Below, piece by piece: positions 5,762-14,414 of a DNA stretch of 51,391 bases; the first letter of the stretch is position 1, and each line of letters starts with the position of its first letter. Origin of the DNA: Sedimenticola sp. (GTDB lineage: Bacteria > Pseudomonadota > Gammaproteobacteria > Chromatiales > Chromatiaceae); the NCBI GenBank assembly GCA_027083925.1, contig JALWMK010000171.1, forward strand, positions 1 through 51,391, written 5' to 3'. A program made the translations under genes and the position numbers. The notes under the pieces were generated by a model. It worked only from the letters and a program-made list of their open reading frames with translations. It was not told the DNA's origin and did not search any database.

Positions 5762-8700
5762 TGCCTTATGCCGAGCTGCACTGTATTTCCAATTACAGTT
5801 TTTTGCGCGGTGCATCCCGTCCGGAGGAGCTGGTGACCCGGGCGCATGCCCTGGGATATACGGCTCTGGCGATCACCGATGAATGCAGCCTGGCCGGGGT
5901 GGTGCGCGCCCATGAGCAGGTGAAACGCGTGGGCCTGAAGCTGATCATCGGCACGGAACTGCGCCTGGGCGATGGCCCGCGGCTGGTGCTGCTGGCCACC
6001 AACCGCCGTGGTTATACGCAGCTGTGCAGGCTGATCACCAAGGGCAGGCGCAAGGCGGCCAAGGGTGCCTATAAACTGTGCCGAAAAGACCTGGAAAACG
6101 GCCTGGCGGATTGCCTGGCCTTGTTCATCCCGCCCCGGGAACCGTCATGGAACGAGGCCGGGCTGCAGTGGTTCGGGCAGGTTTTCTCTGGACGGGGCTG
6201 GCTGGCGGCCAACCTGCTGCGGGAGGGTGGGGATGCGCAGTACCTGCAGCAATGGCAGGCAGCGGCAAAAAAACACGGCCTGCCGCTGGTGGCCACGGGC
6301 AATGTCTGCATGCATGTACCGGCGCGGCGTCCCCTGCGGGACCTGTTGTCCGCCATTCGCCATCACTGCACCCTGACGCAACTGGGCAGCCGGGCCCTGT
6401 TCAACGGGGAACGGCATTTGCGCGCCCTGGCCGATCTCCAGTCACTCTACCCGTCATCGCTGTTGCAGCAGAGCGTGGACATCGCCCGGCGCTGCCGTTT
6501 CTCCCTGGATGAGTTGCGCTATGAATATCCCGATGATGTCACCCCTGGGGACATGCAGCCCCAGACCTATCTGCGGCAGCTGGTGGAAAAAGGCAAAAAG
6601 GAACGTTGGTCCGAGGGCTGTCCGGACAAGGTACAGGCGCAGATCGAACATGAGTTACAGCTGATCAATGAACTCGATTATGCGGCTTATTTCCTCACCG
6701 TCTGGGACATCGTGGCTTTCGCCCGCAAGCAGGGCATCCTGTGCCAGGGCCGGGGTTCCGCCGCCAATTCCGCCGTGTGCTATTGCCTGGGGATCACCGA
6801 AGTGGATCCGGCGCGCATGAATCTGCTGTTCGAGCGCTTTATCTCCCGGGAACGGGGAGAACCGCCGGATATCGATGTGGATTTCGAGCATGAGCGGCGC
6901 GAAGAGGTGATCCAGTATATCTACCGTAAATATGGCAGGGAGCGGGCCGCCCTTGCGGCAACGGTGATCACCTATCGTCCCAAAAGCGCCCTGCGGGATA
7001 CGGGCAGAGCCCTGGGGTTTTCTTTGCAGCAGGTGGAACAGCTGGTGCAGGCAGTATCCGGCTGGCGCAGCTGGGGAGATGTGCAGGGAGAGTGGCTGGA
7101 AGAGGCGGGTTTTGACCTGGAAAACCTGCGCATTCGCCAGTTACTGTGGCTCGGCAATGAACTGTTGGGTTTCCCGCGGCACCTGTCCCAGCATGTGGGG
7201 GGCTTTGTCATCAGCCGTGGCGGGCTGGATGAATTGGTGCCGGTGGAAAATGCCGCCATGCCCGGGCGCACCATCATCCAGTGGGACAAGGACGACCTGG
7301 AAGCCCTGGGGCTGCTCAAGGTGGATGTGCTGGCCCTGGGCATGCTCAGCGCCATTCGCCGGGCACTGCGGCTGCTCGATCCGACGGGGCGAATGCGCCT
7401 GCAGGACATACCTGTGGAAGATCCCAAGGTGTACGCCATGATCGGCAGGGCCGACACCTTGGGGGTATTTCAGATCGAATCCCGGGCGCAGATGTCCATG
7501 CTGCCGCGCCTGCGGCCAAAACATTTCTACGACCTGGTGGTGGAAGTGGCCATCATGCGCCCCGGCCCCATCCAGGGCGACATGGTGCACCCCTATCTGC
7601 GCCGCCGTCAGGGACTGGAGCCGGTGGAGTATCCTTCGGATGATGTGAGAGAGGTACTGGAGCGTACCCTGGGTGTGCCCATCTTTCAGGAACAGGTGAT
7701 CAGGCTCACCATGGTGGCAGCGGGGTTCACGCCGGGGGAGGCGGATCAGATCCGCCGTTCCATGGCGGCCTGGAAACGCCGGGGGGGTATGGAAATATGG
7801 GAGCGCAAGCTCATGGAAGGCATGCGCGAGCGGGGTTATGCAGAGGAATATGCCCGGCGCATCTTCCGCCAGATCCAGGGCTTCGGCGATTACGGCTTTC
7901 CCGAGTCCCATGCCGCCAGTTTTGCCCTGCTGGTGTATGTCTCGGCCTGGATCAAATGCCATCACCCGGCGGTGTTTGCGGCGGCCTTGCTCAACAGCCA
8001 GCCCATGGGCTTCTACGCCCCGGCACAACTGGTTGGCGATGCACGAAAGCATGGAATCCAGGTGTTGCCGGCAGAGGTCAATGCCAGTGACTGGGACTGC
8101 ACCCTGGAGACAAGGGAAGGGATGGTAATGTTGCGCCTGGGCTTGCGTATGATCAAGGGTTTGTCCCGGCAGGCGGCGCAGCGCCTGGTGCTGGCGCGGC
8201 AATCCGGTGTGTTTGAAAGTGTACAGCAACTGGCGGCCAGGGCGGACTTGAAGCGCAGGGATCTCAACACCCTGGCCGCCGCGGACGCCCTGCATTCCCT
8301 GGAACAGAACCGGCGTATGGCCAACTGGTCGGTGGCGGCGATTGAAGACCGCCTGCCGTTGTTGGAGGACGCACCGCCACAGGAAAGGCAGCCCGGATTA
8401 CCATTTCCTGCTGTGGCGGAAGAAGTGCTGGCGGACTATGCCCATCTGGGACTGAGTCTGCGCTGCCATCCTCTTGCCTTGTTGCGGGAGAAGCTGGGGG
8501 CGTTGCGTTTTGCTTCGGCAGAAGCAGTCGGACGGCGCCAACCCGGGCTGATGGTGCGCGCCGCAGGGCTGGTGCTGACCCGCCAGCGTCCGGGCAAGGG
8601 CAATGCAGTTTTCATTACCCTGGAAGATGAAACGGGAAGCCTCAATCTCATTGTCTGGCGCCACCTGGCGGAGCGGCAGCGCAAGATCGTGCTGGGTGCA

Positions 8701-8826
8701 AAATTGCTCGGCGTATGGGCGGAAATCCAGCGTGCCGACGGAGTGCAGCACCTCATCGTGCGACGGCTGTATGACCACAGCGCCCTGCTGGCGGAACTGC
8801 GGATTCACTCCCGGGATTTTCACTGA
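5761..8826 (+). CDS. dnaE2: Error-prone DNA polymerase III alpha subunit DnaE2/ImuC
   Basis: The 1021-residue C-family polymerase is shorter than replicative DnaE and typical of DnaE2. It has an N-terminal PHP domain (ELHCISNYSFLRGASRPEEL, ITDECSLAG), the catalytic palm with GRGSAANSAVCYCLG near residue 329 and PPDIDVDFEHERR near 368, the fingers (RPGPIQGDMVHPYLRRR; GFGDYGFPESHAASFA), and a C-terminal OB fold (NAVFITLEDETGSLNLIVW). It extends primers over lesions with low fidelity together with ImuA and ImuB. The TGATG junction with imuB implies strict coupling. It is the last gene of the cassette. Confidence 0.95.
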   Translation: MPYAELHCISNYSFLRGASRPEELVTRAHALGYTALAITDECSLAGVVRAHEQVKRVGLKLIIGTELRLGDGPRLVLLATNRRGYTQLCRLITKGRRKAAKGAYKLCRKDLENGLADCLALFIPPREPSWNEAGLQWFGQVFSGRGWLAANLLREGGDAQYLQQWQAAAKKHGLPLVATGNVCMHVPARRPLRDLLSAIRHHCTLTQLGSRALFNGERHLRALADLQSLYPSSLLQQSVDIARRCRFSLDELRYEYPDDVTPGDMQPQTYLRQLVEKGKKERWSEGCPDKVQAQIEHELQLINELDYAAYFLTVWDIVAFARKQGILCQGRGSAANSAVCYCLGITEVDPARMNLLFERFISRERGEPPDIDVDFEHERREEVIQYIYRKYGRERAALAATVITYRPKSALRDTGRALGFSLQQVEQLVQAVSGWRSWGDVQGEWLEEAGFDLENLRIRQLLWLGNELLGFPRHLSQHVGGFVISRGGLDELVPVENAAMPGRTIIQWDKDDLEALGLLKVDVLALGMLSAIRRALRLLDPTGRMRLQDIPVEDPKVYAMIGRADTLGVFQIESRAQMSMLPRLRPKHFYDLVVEVAIMRPGPIQGDMVHPYLRRRQGLEPVEYPSDDVREVLERTLGVPIFQEQVIRLTMVAAGFTPGEADQIRRSMAAWKRRGGMEIWERKLMEGMRERGYAEEYARRIFRQIQGFGDYGFPESHAASFALLVYVSAWIKCHHPAVFAAALLNSQPMGFYAPAQLVGDARKHGIQVLPAEVNASDWDCTLETREGMVMLRLGLRMIKGLSRQAAQRLVLARQSGVFESVQQLAARADLKRRDLNTLAAADALHSLEQNRRMANWSVAAIEDRLPLLEDAPPQERQPGLPFPAVAEEVLADYAHLGLSLRCHPLALLREKLGALRFASAEAVGRRQPGLMVRAAGLVLTRQRPGKGNAVFITLEDETGSLNLIVWRHLAERQRKIVLGAKLLGVWAEIQRADGVQHLIVRRLYDHSALLAELRIHSRDFH

Positions 8827-8855
8827 AGGCCCGGTTTTTCACTACGATGCAGGCA

Positions 8856-8903
8856 GCTTGTCATCCCGGCGCAGGCCGCTTGTCATCCCGGCGCAGGCCG
8901 GGA
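8856..8903. repeat. Duplicated palindromic intergenic repeat
   Basis: A 22-bp unit beginning GCTTGTCATCCCGGCG occurs twice in tandem (8856-8877, 8878-8899). The second copy completes the palindrome CCCGGCGCAGGCCGGG. A diverged relative (ATTCTGGCGCAAGCCGGAAT) lies at about 24533-24552. It sits between the convergent dnaE2 and DsrE-like genes and may act as a bidirectional stem-loop. Confidence 0.65.
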
Positions 8904-8908
8904 TCCAA

Positions 8909-9382
8909 TCACCAGGAGATATAGGTAAAGCCCCTTTCCTGCAGCTGCATGATGTCGTCTATGCCGATGGGAACTTCCTTGGAGAAGTCCAGCAGATCGT
9001 TCTTGGTCCAGCGCAAGGACTTCAGGGTATTGCCGCAGGCATGAAAGGCAACACCATAGGCCGCCAGGGAAGAGGCTTTTTGCTGTAGATCCCGGGGAAT
9101 GGGGCGCTGGGGGCGTTTCCCCAGCAAGTGAATGCCTTCACCAAAGACAGCAATTACGACCTCTACGTTGTCACCGTATTTGCGTATCATTTCACCTGCA
9201 GAAAACAGGATGCTCCCAATGTATTTCGGCTCAGCCTTGTTCAGCTGATAGACGATATGGTGTTTTGCATCGTCTTCAAAATGGCTGTCGGTGTGGTGAG
9301 CGCTGGCCGTGCCCAGCAGGGTGGCGCCGCTGGTGGCAGCCAGCAACTGTATAAAGTGCCGGCGGTTTACTGGCTTGTTCAT
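8909..9382 (-). CDS. Tat-exported DsrE-family protein
   Basis: The 157-residue protein begins MNKPVNRRHFIQLLAATSGA, a twin-arginine-type signal (RRHF plus hydrophobic stretch) cleaved after about residue 28, so it acts in the periplasm. The mature part follows the DsrE/DsrF-like fold: HHIVYQLNKAEP start, VEVVIAVFGEGIHLL strand, and a conserved Cys (residue 116) in AFHACGNTL. Members of this superfamily take part in sulfur-relay and sulfur-oxidation chemistry. GGAGGAGAACCCT precedes the ATG. It lies downstream of the sulfur-globule-like gene on the same strand, separated by a terminator hairpin. Confidence 0.8.
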   Translation of the reverse strand: MNKPVNRRHFIQLLAATSGATLLGTASAHHTDSHFEDDAKHHIVYQLNKAEPKYIGSILFSAGEMIRKYGDNVEVVIAVFGEGIHLLGKRPQRPIPRDLQQKASSLAAYGVAFHACGNTLKSLRWTKNDLLDFSKEVPIGIDDIMQLQERGFTYISW

Positions 9383-9435
9383 AGGGTTCTCCTCCTGCAG
9401 AGGATTATTGCGCGAAGCGGCTGTGGTGTCGAGAC

Positions 9436-9472
9436 GGAAAAGCCGGCGTAGTTATGATGCGCCGGCTTTTCC
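9436..9472 (-). terminator. Rho-independent terminator hairpin
   Basis: GGAAAAGCCGGCG (9436-9448) and CGCCGGCTTTTCC (9460-9472) form a perfect 13-bp stem with an 11-nt loop, 8 bp past the stop of the sulfur-globule-like gene. The A/T-rich outer stem gives a TTTT run in either direction, so it could work both ways. Confidence 0.85.
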
Positions 9473-9479
9473 AAGGAGT

Positions 9480-9851
9480 TTATTTGCTGGAACTGCCCGC
9501 ATCGGGTGCAGGTTGCGGAGCCTGGGGTGCAACTGGTGGAGCAGGCGGAGTGGGTGGGCCATAAGGATAGCCATATCCGTAACCGCCATAGGGATAACCA
9601 CCATATCCATAAGGTGCTCCATATCCATAATAAGGGGCGCCATAGCCATAGGCCGGAGGGTATCCGTAGCCATAGGGTGCGCCGTAGCCAGGATAAGCGC
9701 CGTAATACCAGGGCGGTGGGTAATCACGCCAGTCATCGTCATCAAACCAGTCCCATGGCGCCCATCCGCCGAACCAGGCATTTGCAGATCCGGCCATGAG
9801 CATGCCGCCAGCAAGAATGGCAGTCAGTAAAATGCTTTTCAGGGATTTCAT
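9480..9851 (-). CDS. Candidate sulfur globule envelope protein
   Basis: The 123-residue precursor has a classic signal peptide ending MLMAGSANA (cleavage near residue 25). It is followed by an aromatic/acidic head ([16 protein letters not shown]), then a long Gly/Tyr/Pro stretch of PYGYG-type repeats and a Pro/Ala/Gln tail ending PDAGSSSK. Sulfur globule proteins of purple and colourless sulfur bacteria share this layout: small, exported, Gly/Tyr-rich, forming the coat of periplasmic sulfur deposits. A very strong AAGGAGG site precedes the start, which suggests high expression. It is followed by a terminator and then the DsrE-like gene. Low-complexity sequence makes homology weak evidence, so another structural envelope protein is possible. 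Confidence 0.6.
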   Translation of the reverse strand: MKSLKSILLTAILAGGMLMAGSANAWFGGWAPWDWFDDDDWRDYPPPWYYGAYPGYGAPYGYGYPPAYGYGAPYYGYGAPYGYGGYPYGGYGYGYPYGPPTPPAPPVAPQAPQPAPDAGSSSK

Positions 9852-9966
9852 TTTGCTTTCCTCCTTTCAGCTTGAGAACAGAATTCTTACCACATTTGGT
9901 AGTATGGCACTTCATCGCCGAACCAACAACGGCGGCTCTCTTTGGCTTGACAACAGGAACTGTATT

Positions 9967-11583
9967 TTGGACCCACTCTGGTTATTGATCGCGCTGCTAT
10001 TCGGGCTGGCTGCCCGGCAGGTGCATTTGCCGCCCCTGGTAGGGTTTCTGCTGGCGGGGTTTGTTTTGCATGCTTTGGGTGTGCAGGGTGGTGAAGTGTT
10101 GCAGGAAGCAGCAAATATCGGGGTGCTCCTGCTGCTGTTCACCATTGGCTTGAAGTTGCGTCTGCACAGCTTGCTGGTGCCGGAGATATGGGGTTCGACC
10201 TGTGTCCATATGCTGTTGACCGTGCTGTTCATCGCCGGGTTCATGTTGTTTGCAGGGATTGTCGGGCTGGCCTGGTTTGCTCATCTGGAATGGAAATCGG
10301 CGGCTCTCGTTGCATTTGCCCTGAGCTTCAGCAGTACCGTGTTTGCGGTAAAGATCCTTGAAGAGCGGGGCGAGATGAAAACCCGCCATGGCCAGGTGAG
10401 TATCGGTATTCTGGTTATTCAGGATATTGTTGCCGTGGCTTTTCTGGCGCTGGCCACGGGCGAAATGCCCGGCATCTGGGCGTTTGGCCTGCTTCTGCTC
10501 CCGCTGCTAAGGCCGTTGTTGAACAAAACCATGGAGCGCTCTGGCCATGGTGAGCTGCTGGTGCTGTTTGGCCTGGTGATGGCCGTAGGTGGAGGAGAGT
10601 TGTTCAGCCTGACTGGAATGAAAGATGGTCTCGGAGCGCTGGTTTTCGGGGCATTGCTGGGTGGGTTGCCAAAGTCCAATGAACTGGCGCGTTCCCTGTT
10701 GCGCTTCAAGGATCTATTCCTGCTGGGATTCTTCCTGCAAATAGGTATTGCGACGTTGCCAGTGTTTTCTGATGTAATGGTTGCGGCATTGCTGGCGATA
10801 CTGATTCTGCCATTCAAGTCCCTGCTGTGGTTCTTGATAATGACGCGTTTTCGTTTGCGGGCGAGAACCTCTTTTCTGAGCACCATGGAGCTGTCCAGCT
10901 ACAGTGAGTTCGGGCTTATTGTTGCCGCCATGGCGGTTACTGCAGGATGGCTGGGATCGCAATGGTTGATTGTCATCGCCCTGTCACTGACCTTCAGTTT
11001 CGTAATTGCTGCCATCGTCAATGCCCATGTGCATGAATTGTATGCGAGGCTGGAGCCCTGGTTGTACCGGTTCCAGTCAAAAACGCGCCTGCCAGTGGAT
11101 ATTCATCCGGATCTTGGTGGTGCGGAGATCCTTGTCGCTGGCATGGGGCGTGTAGGTACTGGTGCCTATGAAACCATGCGGGAAGTATTTGGCGACAAGG
11201 TGATAGGTATTGACGCCAACCAGAATGCGATTCTCTGGCACCAGGAAAAGGGCCACAATGCGATCCTGGGAGATGCCGAGGATCTGGATTTCTGGCAGGA
11301 TGTGGATACGAAAAACCTGCGCCTGGTGATGCTGGCCATGCCGACGCTCAAGGACATGCACCAGACGGTTATGTTGTTGAAACATGTTGGCTACGAAGGT
11401 TTGATTGCAGCAGTAACCCGCTATGAAGACGATCGTTTGGCGCTGGAAAAGGCCGGGGTGGATGCAACCTTCAATATCTACAAAGAAGCTGGCGCCGGTT
11501 TTGCAGAGCATGTGCGCCAGCAGCTGACACAAAGCGGGCGTTGCCTGGTTGATCTGGTGGAAGTGTCCGCTGAGGGTAAATAG
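9967..11583 (+). CDS. Kef-type cation/proton antiporter with RCK (TrkA-N) domain
   Basis: The start is placed at TTG 9967 (LDPLWLLIALLFGLAARQV) because the family N-terminus begins here and AGGA lies 8 bp upstream. An in-frame ATG at 9904 lacks a ribosome binding site. About 380 residues of 11-13 membrane segments form the CPA2 exchanger domain (LPPLVGFLLAGF; FALSFSSTVFAVKIL; LTGMKDGLGALVFGALLGG). They are followed by a Rossmann RCK_N domain (ILVAGMGRVGTGAYE; VIGIDANQ). It probably exchanges K+ for H+ under nucleotide or thiol control. The C-terminal RCK_C domain is absent. It is divergent from the sulfur-globule-like gene. Confidence 0.88.
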   Translation: MDPLWLLIALLFGLAARQVHLPPLVGFLLAGFVLHALGVQGGEVLQEAANIGVLLLLFTIGLKLRLHSLLVPEIWGSTCVHMLLTVLFIAGFMLFAGIVGLAWFAHLEWKSAALVAFALSFSSTVFAVKILEERGEMKTRHGQVSIGILVIQDIVAVAFLALATGEMPGIWAFGLLLLPLLRPLLNKTMERSGHGELLVLFGLVMAVGGGELFSLTGMKDGLGALVFGALLGGLPKSNELARSLLRFKDLFLLGFFLQIGIATLPVFSDVMVAALLAILILPFKSLLWFLIMTRFRLRARTSFLSTMELSSYSEFGLIVAAMAVTAGWLGSQWLIVIALSLTFSFVIAAIVNAHVHELYARLEPWLYRFQSKTRLPVDIHPDLGGAEILVAGMGRVGTGAYETMREVFGDKVIGIDANQNAILWHQEKGHNAILGDAEDLDFWQDVDTKNLRLVMLAMPTLKDMHQTVMLLKHVGYEGLIAAVTRYEDDRLALEKAGVDATFNIYKEAGAGFAEHVRQQLTQSGRCLVDLVEVSAEGK

Positions 11584-11648
11584 CCATGCTGGAATATGTT
11601 TTTTGGAACCAGCAGATGGGCGCCACCTGTGCCTGAGGAAGGTTGATT

Positions 11649-11678
11649 CGCCAGGCGTTCATCCTTGAGCGCCTGGCG
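11649..11678. terminator. Stem-loop between convergent genes
   Basis: CGCCAGGCG (11649-11657) and CGCCTGGCG (11670-11678) pair perfectly around a 12-nt loop, between the stop of the Kef-type gene and the stop of the lipoprotein gene. There is no strong T run, so its role as a bidirectional terminator is a guess from position. Confidence 0.45.
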
Positions 11679-11684
11679 GGAGGC

Positions 11685-12635
11685 TCAGTTCCAGATTTTC
11701 TGCATCTTCAACACTCTGCCATTGTTGGCGTTTACGCGGCATTCCCAGCGTTCGGTTACTTTTCCACCGTCCTTTTTGGCCTTCACCTGGATGTTTACCT
11801 GTTTCTTGTTGCCAGAGAGGTTACGAACGGATGTTGAAGGGAACTTGATCTTCCTGTAGCCAAAGGTGCGTAGCCTGTTTTTCAGGTTATCCTGACAGAT
11901 GCGTTTGGCTTTCAGGTTGTTGCCGCTGCCACCGCTGTTGCCAGCGGAAGGGAGTGGCTTGACCCAGCGATACCCGGCGCTGTCCACCCGTACAGGATTG
12001 ACATGCACCTTGCAGTCATAGGCGATCTTTCCATTGCCGTTTTTCCCCCGGACGAGTGCCTGTCCACTTACATGGCGCCTGCGTTCCGCCGGGGTGGTGA
12101 TGTTCTGTCTGGTAAAGTCCAGACTGAACCGTTGGCGAATATTGCGTTTTGCCTGGTAGCGAATGCGCTTCTTGCAGGCATGAATGGCTTTCTGGTTCCA
12201 GTTGCCGCTACCACCACCGCCGATGCCCTGGTCATTGTCCAGCTCGATGCGTGCGCTGCGCACATAGGCATCCCGCCGGTTCATGGTGCAGGTATAGTGC
12301 AGCTTATGCTTGCGCCCGTTGTTTCGGGCAGTGCCCCTGCCGTTGACGGTGGCTTCGCGGCGGGAGCTGTTGTAGACATCGGCGTTTCCCCAGGAGATCT
12401 TCGCACCATAGCCGATGCGGTTCCTGACCTTTTCCCTGACACTGCCCTTGCAGTTTTTTACCAGTTCCGCTCTGGGGGCGTCATAGTCGTATGCTGGAGG
12501 ATAGTAACCCCCGCCATAGCCACCCCCACCCCCACCATAATAGCCACCATCATCGTAGTAATAGTCATTGTTGCAGGCGCTCAATGCAAATGCAGACAGG
12601 GCAATGGCGGCGATTTTCGGTATAGAGTGAGTCAT
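11685..12635 (-). CDS. Lipoprotein with three tandem cysteine-paired modules
   Basis: The 316-residue protein starts at ATG 12635, with AAGGAG upstream. It has a lipoprotein signal (ALSAFALSAC, lipidated Cys21) and then a low-complexity Gly/Tyr linker. Three basic modules follow, each bracketed by two cysteines: C62-C116, C154-C208 and C247-C299. Spacings are C-x53-C, C-x53-C and C-x51-C. Each module has an amphipathic basic helix after the first Cys and a strand ending in Y/W-[DET]-C-x-[MV] around the second, so one disulfide per module is likely. Linkers are Gly/Ser-rich. The modules are strongly basic, so binding to nucleic acid, lipopolysaccharide or acidic polysaccharide is conceivable. 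I do not recognise the family. Confidence 0.75.
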   Translation of the reverse strand: MTHSIPKIAAIALSAFALSACNNDYYYDDGGYYGGGGGGYGGGYYPPAYDYDAPRAELVKNCKGSVREKVRNRIGYGAKISWGNADVYNSSRREATVNGRGTARNNGRKHKLHYTCTMNRRDAYVRSARIELDNDQGIGGGGSGNWNQKAIHACKKRIRYQAKRNIRQRFSLDFTRQNITTPAERRRHVSGQALVRGKNGNGKIAYDCKVHVNPVRVDSAGYRWVKPLPSAGNSGGSGNNLKAKRICQDNLKNRLRTFGYRKIKFPSTSVRNLSGNKKQVNIQVKAKKDGGKVTERWECRVNANNGRVLKMQKIWN

Positions 12636-12651
12636 GTGCGCTCCTTGTGAG

Positions 12652-13425
12652 TTACTGAAAATGTAAACAAGTGTTTCCGTCAGCTTGTTGCAGTGAAACA
12701 GGATGCTGATATAGCCAGGACAGATTTTCCGGGGTAGCGAGTTTCTGCGCTGATCCGGCAAGATACTGACCGTCACCCTTGAGCAATAGTAAATGATCAC
12801 AGAATCTTATGGCAAGACTGCAATCATGCAGCACCATCAGCAGGGCATGGCCTGTGCTAGCAAAATGTTTTTGCAACAGCTGCAGCATGACAATCTGCTG
12901 GCCGGGATCGAGGTGATTGCTGGGTTCATCCAGTAGTGCCAGGCGTGGCTGTTGTGTCAGCAGGGTGGCGATTTCCATGCGCTGGCGCTCTCCGCCGGAC
13001 AGGGTTTGCGTGTTTCTGCTTTCCAGTCCTTCCAGCCCGGTCAGTCTGATCATGCGGGCGGCCTGCTGCAGGTCTTCCGGGGTTTCCCAGCCCAGAATGC
13101 CCAAATGAGGGTGCCGGCCTGCAAGTACGGTTTCAAACAGGGTGCCGGGGAACCCACTTGGCTCGGTCTGAAAAAGTACTCCCCGCACTCCGGCAAGCTC
13201 TTTCGGCGAATAAGCATCCAGTTTCCTGCCCGCATAGCGGATGTGGCCGGAATCCGCCGGATAAAGCCCTGCCAGGGTATGTAGCAAGGTGGTTTTACCC
13301 GCGCCGTTGGGACCCAGTATTCCCCAGCAGCTTCCTTCCTCAATACACAAATCCAGATGTTTGGTGATGCGGGTGTTGCCTATGGACAGAGCAAGACCAT
13401 CCACCTGTAACAGGTTCCGGTTCAT
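12652..13425 (-). CDS. ABC transporter ATPase, iron-chelate/cobalamin (FecE/BtuD) type
   Basis: The 257-residue ATPase has Walker A GPNGAGKTT, Q-loop LFQTEPSG, signature TLSGGERQRMEIA, Walker B LALLDEPSNHLDP and H-loop VLHD. LDP after the Walker B and the overall length match the importers of siderophores, heme or B12. The start overlaps the permease gene by 4 bp. No periplasmic binding protein or TonB-dependent receptor gene is in the window, so the substrate is open. Confidence 0.9.
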   Translation of the reverse strand: MNRNLLQVDGLALSIGNTRITKHLDLCIEEGSCWGILGPNGAGKTTLLHTLAGLYPADSGHIRYAGRKLDAYSPKELAGVRGVLFQTEPSGFPGTLFETVLAGRHPHLGILGWETPEDLQQAARMIRLTGLEGLESRNTQTLSGGERQRMEIATLLTQQPRLALLDEPSNHLDPGQQIVMLQLLQKHFASTGHALLMVLHDCSLAIRFCDHLLLLKGDGQYLAGSAQKLATPENLSWLYQHPVSLQQADGNTCLHFQ

Positions 13426-14414
13426 GTTCGTTCCCCGTAGCTTTTGTGCAGCAGCAACAGGAATACGGGCACGCCAAACAGCGCCGTCAGAACCCCTACG
13501 GGTAATTGCATGGGAGCGATCAGGGTACGGGCTGCAGTGTCGGCCAGCACCAGCAGGCCGGCGCCGATCAGCACAGCGCCAGGAACTAGAATACGATGGT
13601 CACTGCCCGCCAGCAGGCGCAGCATGTGCGGGGCGATCAGGCCGATAAAGCCGATTGCGCCGGCAATGCTGACAGCGGCTGCCGTGAGCAGGGATGCAAG
13701 TACATAGATATAAATATGCAGGCGGCGAATTTCCACGCCAAGTGCAGCCGCCCGCTGTGAGCCCAGCAATGCCAGATTCAGCGCCGGGGACAGCCATAGG
13801 GAGATGACCAATCCGATCAGCAGAACTGCCAGGGGCAGGGAGGGTGTCAAGGCATCACCAAGATCCCCCATGAGCCAGAACAGCATGCCCGGCAATTGCA
13901 TCGGCGGACTGAGGCTGAGCACGAAGCTGATCAGTGCAGACCAGCCTGCAGCGAGTACCACGCCCGTCAGCAACAACCTGGAAGTGTTCCAGTTGCCTTG
14001 CTGTGCCAGGGCAAACAGCAGCAGAATACTGGCAAGAGCGCCAGCAAACGCCATGGGGGCATGCCAGGCCAGGGGCAGGCCGAGGAGCATGGCTCCAAGC
14101 ACGGCAACGGCAGCACCGCCGGATACCCCGAGAATATAGGGGTCGGCCAGGGGGTTGCGCAGCAGTGCCTGCATCAGAACCCCGGCCAGTGCCAGTACGC
14201 CGCCCACGCCGAATGCAGACAAGGTTCGAGGCAGGCGTAGCTCGTGAATGATGCGGTATTGCACACTGCCATCATCATGCCAGAGTAGCTGCCACAATTG
14301 TGCTGCAGGAATGGACACACTGCCGGTCATCAGAGAAACCCCGAGGCTGCCGATTGCAAACAGAATCAGCAAAAAAAGCAGGGACAGCGATTTCCTAAGC
14401 GGGTGGCGGGGCAT
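13422..14414 (-). CDS. FecCD/BtuC-type ABC permease
   Basis: The 330-residue protein has about ten membrane segments and the family hallmarks: LRLPRTLSAFGVGGVLALAG, MQALLRNPLADPYILGVSGGAA, and GAIGFIGLIAPHMLRLLAG near the C-terminus. It forms the inner-membrane channel for iron-siderophore, heme or cobalamin uptake with the ATPase encoded next. Its start lies 20 bp inside the upstream HAD gene and its end overlaps the ATPase gene by 4 bp, so all three are one transcript. Confidence 0.9.
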   Translation of the reverse strand: MPRHPLRKSLSLLFLLILFAIGSLGVSLMTGSVSIPAAQLWQLLWHDDGSVQYRIIHELRLPRTLSAFGVGGVLALAGVLMQALLRNPLADPYILGVSGGAAVAVLGAMLLGLPLAWHAPMAFAGALASILLLFALAQQGNWNTSRLLLTGVVLAAGWSALISFVLSLSPPMQLPGMLFWLMGDLGDALTPSLPLAVLLIGLVISLWLSPALNLALLGSQRAAALGVEIRRLHIYIYVLASLLTAAAVSIAGAIGFIGLIAPHMLRLLAGSDHRILVPGAVLIGAGLLVLADTAARTLIAPMQLPVGVLTALFGVPVFLLLLHKSYGERT

